Assembly: GCA_022376925.1 (NCBI GenBank)
Contig: JAIOJX010000032.1
Location: 201,186,939-201,250,938, forward strand
Source of the DNA: Tragulus kanchil
Lineage: Eukaryota > Chordata > Mammalia > Artiodactyla > Tragulidae
Direction: 5' to 3'
DNA: 64,000 nt
The notes under the pieces were generated by a model, which worked only from the letters and a program-made list of their open reading frames with translations, did not search any database and was not told where the DNA came from. The position numbers were made by a program, and so were the translations under genes. Numbering within the stretch: position 1 is the stretch's first letter; every line of letters starts with the position of its first letter. This document shows positions 61,672-64,000 of this stretch, piece by piece.

Positions 61672-62459
61672 CCTCCCTGAGTTAAGGAGAAGACAGAAAT
61701 TGTACCAGGTTGGCCAAATCAGCTAGATTGATAGGGCAGAGGGTCAGAGGAGAGAGAGCTCCTACAACCTGCAGAGGGGTTCCCTCTAGTCTTTGTCTGA
61801 GGACCAGTCAGCTCATGTGTGAAAAGCAACCAGAGGTTGCGAAGAACCTGCTGCAAAGCAGTTAAGCCCCAAAGCGTCTCAATTTCACACCCAACTAGAA
61901 CTAGTTTGTGTTCCTCACAGCCTGAATGCAAAAACTTCATAATAAACTGAGCATGGGGTAAAATCATGGGAAGGGGGGACATATTAGATCTAGACCAAAG
62001 ACTATTCTGGATCAGCATAATAAAGCACCAAAGTGAAGCCTGCTGGGTGAATGATTGCAGGGAAGAAAAGGAGCAGTGAGGTCCAGGGTCAGAGCCTGAA
62101 GTATAACCACCTGTTCACTATACATGGCGGCACTGCTTGGAATTTTATTATGCGTATATTCCTTTTAAAACCTTTTTTGTAAGAGGGCAGGCTCTGGAGT
62201 CAGTCTGTTGGAGAATTTGTCTCCATCTCTTGTAAACTGGTTAAACTCAGGCAGTCACTGAAACACTCCAAGCCTTGGGTTTCTCATGGGTGCAGTGGAT
62301 TTTGTCCATTTGGTTCAGGTGACCATGACCATTTTCCAGCTCCAGAGGTGGGCATGACATTATGGTCTTAGGAAGTGGCACCTCTGGGGTGATGAGATCA
62401 TGAGGGTAGAGCCCTCCGGAATGCAGTTAGTTCCTTCATAGAAGACCCTGGATTTGAAA
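61672..62459. other. Unassigned sequence with a MIR trace
   Basis: 62190-62300 resembles a plus-strand MIR (GGCTCTGGAGTCAGTCTG, CACTCCAAGCCTTGGGTTTC). Nothing else recognised. Confidence 0.5.
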
Positions 62460-62478
62460 AAAGAATTTTAAAAAGAAG

Positions 62479-62556
<78 letters not shown>

Positions 62557-62636
62557 CTGAATCACTTTGCTGTACACCTGAAACTAATACAACATTGTTA
62601 ATAAACTATCCCAATATAAAGTAAAAAGTTTAAAAA
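62460..62636 (+). mobile_element. L1 3' end carrying a GT microsatellite
   Basis: After the repeat: GACTGAATCACTTTGCTGTA, CACCTGAAACTAATACAACA, TTGTTAATAAACTATCCCAA, then an A-rich end. This is the standard ruminant/mammalian L1 3' terminus, 5'-truncated. Confidence 0.85.
62479..62555 (+). repeat. (GT)n microsatellite
   Basis: About 77 bp of GT with one TT interruption near 62490. Long enough to be highly polymorphic; alternating purine-pyrimidine DNA of this kind can adopt Z-form. Confidence 0.97.
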
Positions 62637-62752
62637 AAAGAAGCCACTTTGTTAATCAAATCCAATTTGTTAATCAAATCTATATAGTTTAAACCTACCT
62701 GTAGCTGAATTATTACTAATCATAGTTTTTCATTTCTATAAAGCAACAGGTC

Positions 62753-62775
62753 ATATATATATATATATATATATA
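62753..62775. repeat. (TA)n microsatellite
   Basis: About 11 TA units. Confidence 0.95.
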
Positions 62776-63903
62776 ATTAAGACTGGGTTTACTATAAACA
62801 AACCAAATACAAATTATCTGATACAAAAAAAGAGATGCTGGAGAATTCCATCATCCATTCAGCTATATAGGGTTATAGCAAAAGATGCACATCTAGGACA
62901 CGTAGGTACAGAATTTACCAGTACCTTGATCTTGAGCTTCCAGCCTCTAGAACTACAGGAAATAAATGTCTGTTGTTTCTGACCAGTCGCCACATTTCAT
63001 GCCCCTGGGATAGCAACCAAGTCAAATTGGTCTGAGAGCAGTGTCCAGACTTTCACTGAAAGTGTTGGGAAAGAGATGCCATGAATTTCGGGCTTTTTCA
63101 GGGTTGCAAAACTGTTGGTGGTTGTCTTCAGGGTACCAGCTTGAGAATTAAACCAAGACTGAAGAAAACAAAGCCAAGAGCTGGAGTGGGATATGATCCC
63201 TGAATACAGGGATCCAGTGATGCCTAATGCCAATTTCTGTCACTTGCAACCAGATGAGGCCTAACAAATCCAGTAGGGGTCATTATTCAGTTCATTCAAC
63301 AAGCACTGAGTCCAGATGAAGTGCCAGAAACTGGGCCAATAGCTAACCATTTGAATAGGAGATCCTTGCCTTTATTAAGTGTATAGTCTAGCGGGAGAGA
63401 CAAACACTTGTACAAAGTGACAGACTGCTAGGATAGAGATAGACCCAGGGTGCTGTAGGTGAGGCATCTAGACCATTCTGGGAGGAAGAGCTAGACGTCC
63501 AGAAAGACCTTGTGAGGAGGGTTACCTAAACTGAGGCTCTGTGGATGCCAAAGAAATGGTCATGAAAAAGAGGAAGTAAAAACATTCTAGACAAACAGGT
63601 AAGGGAAAGCAGATGTCTCAGACAGAAGGGGTCAGTGGAGATAGAAAAGGCTAAAGAAATAACCAAGAAAAAAATCATATTCTACGGCGTTTGAACTTTG
63701 TATCCTGATCATTGTGGGACACCATTTGAAGACTTAAAACAGGTGAGATACATGATCAATTTTTGTGTGAAACATAGATTAGAAGGCGAGACAGGTAAAG
63801 AGAACTAATTTAAAAAACATAGTAGTAATCCATGCTTGCTATGACGAAGGACTGGGTTAAGAAAGTAGGAGCAGGATGAAGAGAAGTAAAAGAATGAATT
63901 TGA
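62776..63903. other. Unassigned sequence
   Basis: 63280-63440 resembles an old MIR/L2 fragment (TTCATTCAACAAGCACTGAG). No gene recognised. Confidence 0.45.
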
Positions 63904-64000
63904 GGGCTTCCCCTGGTGGTCCAGTGGGTAAGGACACCGCCTTGCAGTGCAAGGGGCGCCGGTTCGAGCCCTGGCCTGGGAAGATCCCACGTGCCGCGGA
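63904..64000 (+). mobile_element. Young tRNA-Glu SINE, cut by window end
   Basis: First 97 bp of the same family as 19660: GGGCTTCCCCTGGTGGTCCAG head with A box TGGTCCAGTGG; the B box reads GGTTCGAGCCC. It differs from the 19660 head by about one base, indicating recent common origin. Confidence 0.92.

Overview
The window is nuclear DNA of a ruminant mammal, most likely a pecoran. The evidence is the repeat content: Bov-A/Bov-tA SINEs on both strands, BovB (RTE) LINE 3' fragments on the minus strand near 4-6 kb and the plus strand at 13.3 kb, tRNA-Glu-headed SINEs with ruminant-type tails, L1 3' ends, and older mammalian MIR, L2, MER5 and MLT1-like repeats. The species cannot be named from sequence alone. 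I found no intact protein-coding gene, no independent tRNA or rRNA gene and no CRISPR array. Almost all open frames here are short and fall in repeats or in unremarkable intergenic sequence.

Two processed pseudogenes are recognisable. A 5'-truncated EI24 retrocopy (minus strand, 41989-43307) carries the last ~140 codons in an open frame, the 3'UTR and a poly(A) tail; it landed inside the A-rich tail of a young SINE. A much older CDK1 retrocopy (plus strand, 52387-53825) spans nearly the whole coding region and 3'UTR but is full of stops and frameshifts; it sits inside an old L1 and was itself hit by a young SINE.

The most striking feature is structural. Eleven separate loci each contain an almost perfect direct tandem duplication with a near-constant period of 1077-1130 bp (starting at about 3.8, 6.1, 8.3, 14.1, 27.6, 42.4, 45.4, 49.6, 53.2, 57.7 and 59.5 kb). 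The sequences are unrelated from locus to locus. The copies differ mainly by one-base homopolymer indels, often near the copy edges, plus a few substitutions. This is about 12 kb of extra sequence (~19% of the window) and looks like unmerged contig overlaps or gap-filling errors rather than biology. The second copies of EI24, of the CDK1 3' end and of several SINEs are probably not real.

A second theme is a young SINE of about 300-330 bp: a tRNA-Glu-like head with good A and B boxes, followed by a body that is not the Bov-A body I know. It occurs at 11660, 17441, 19660, 30958, 41672, 53313, 57707 (older) and 63904, with a diverged relative at 10824. Most copies have clear target-site duplications and the young ones are very similar, which suggests recent activity.

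Layout: 1-3.8 kb old repeats and unassigned sequence; 3.8-10.4 kb three consecutive duplicated blocks, the first two with BovB; 10.4-21.9 kb SINEs, an orphan retroinsertion with a 16-bp target duplication, MIRs; 21.9-24.05 kb L1; 24-41 kb mostly unassigned with scattered SINEs and a duplicated GC-rich block (27.6-29.8 kb) that could be regulatory; 41.5-44.7 kb SINE/EI24 nest; 44.7-52 kb AT-rich, two duplicated blocks; 52-57.4 kb a nested stack of L1, CDK1 retrocopy, SINEs and an old repeat; 57.4-61.7 kb overlapping duplications; 61.7-64 kb unassigned, a long GT microsatellite and a SINE cut by the window end.
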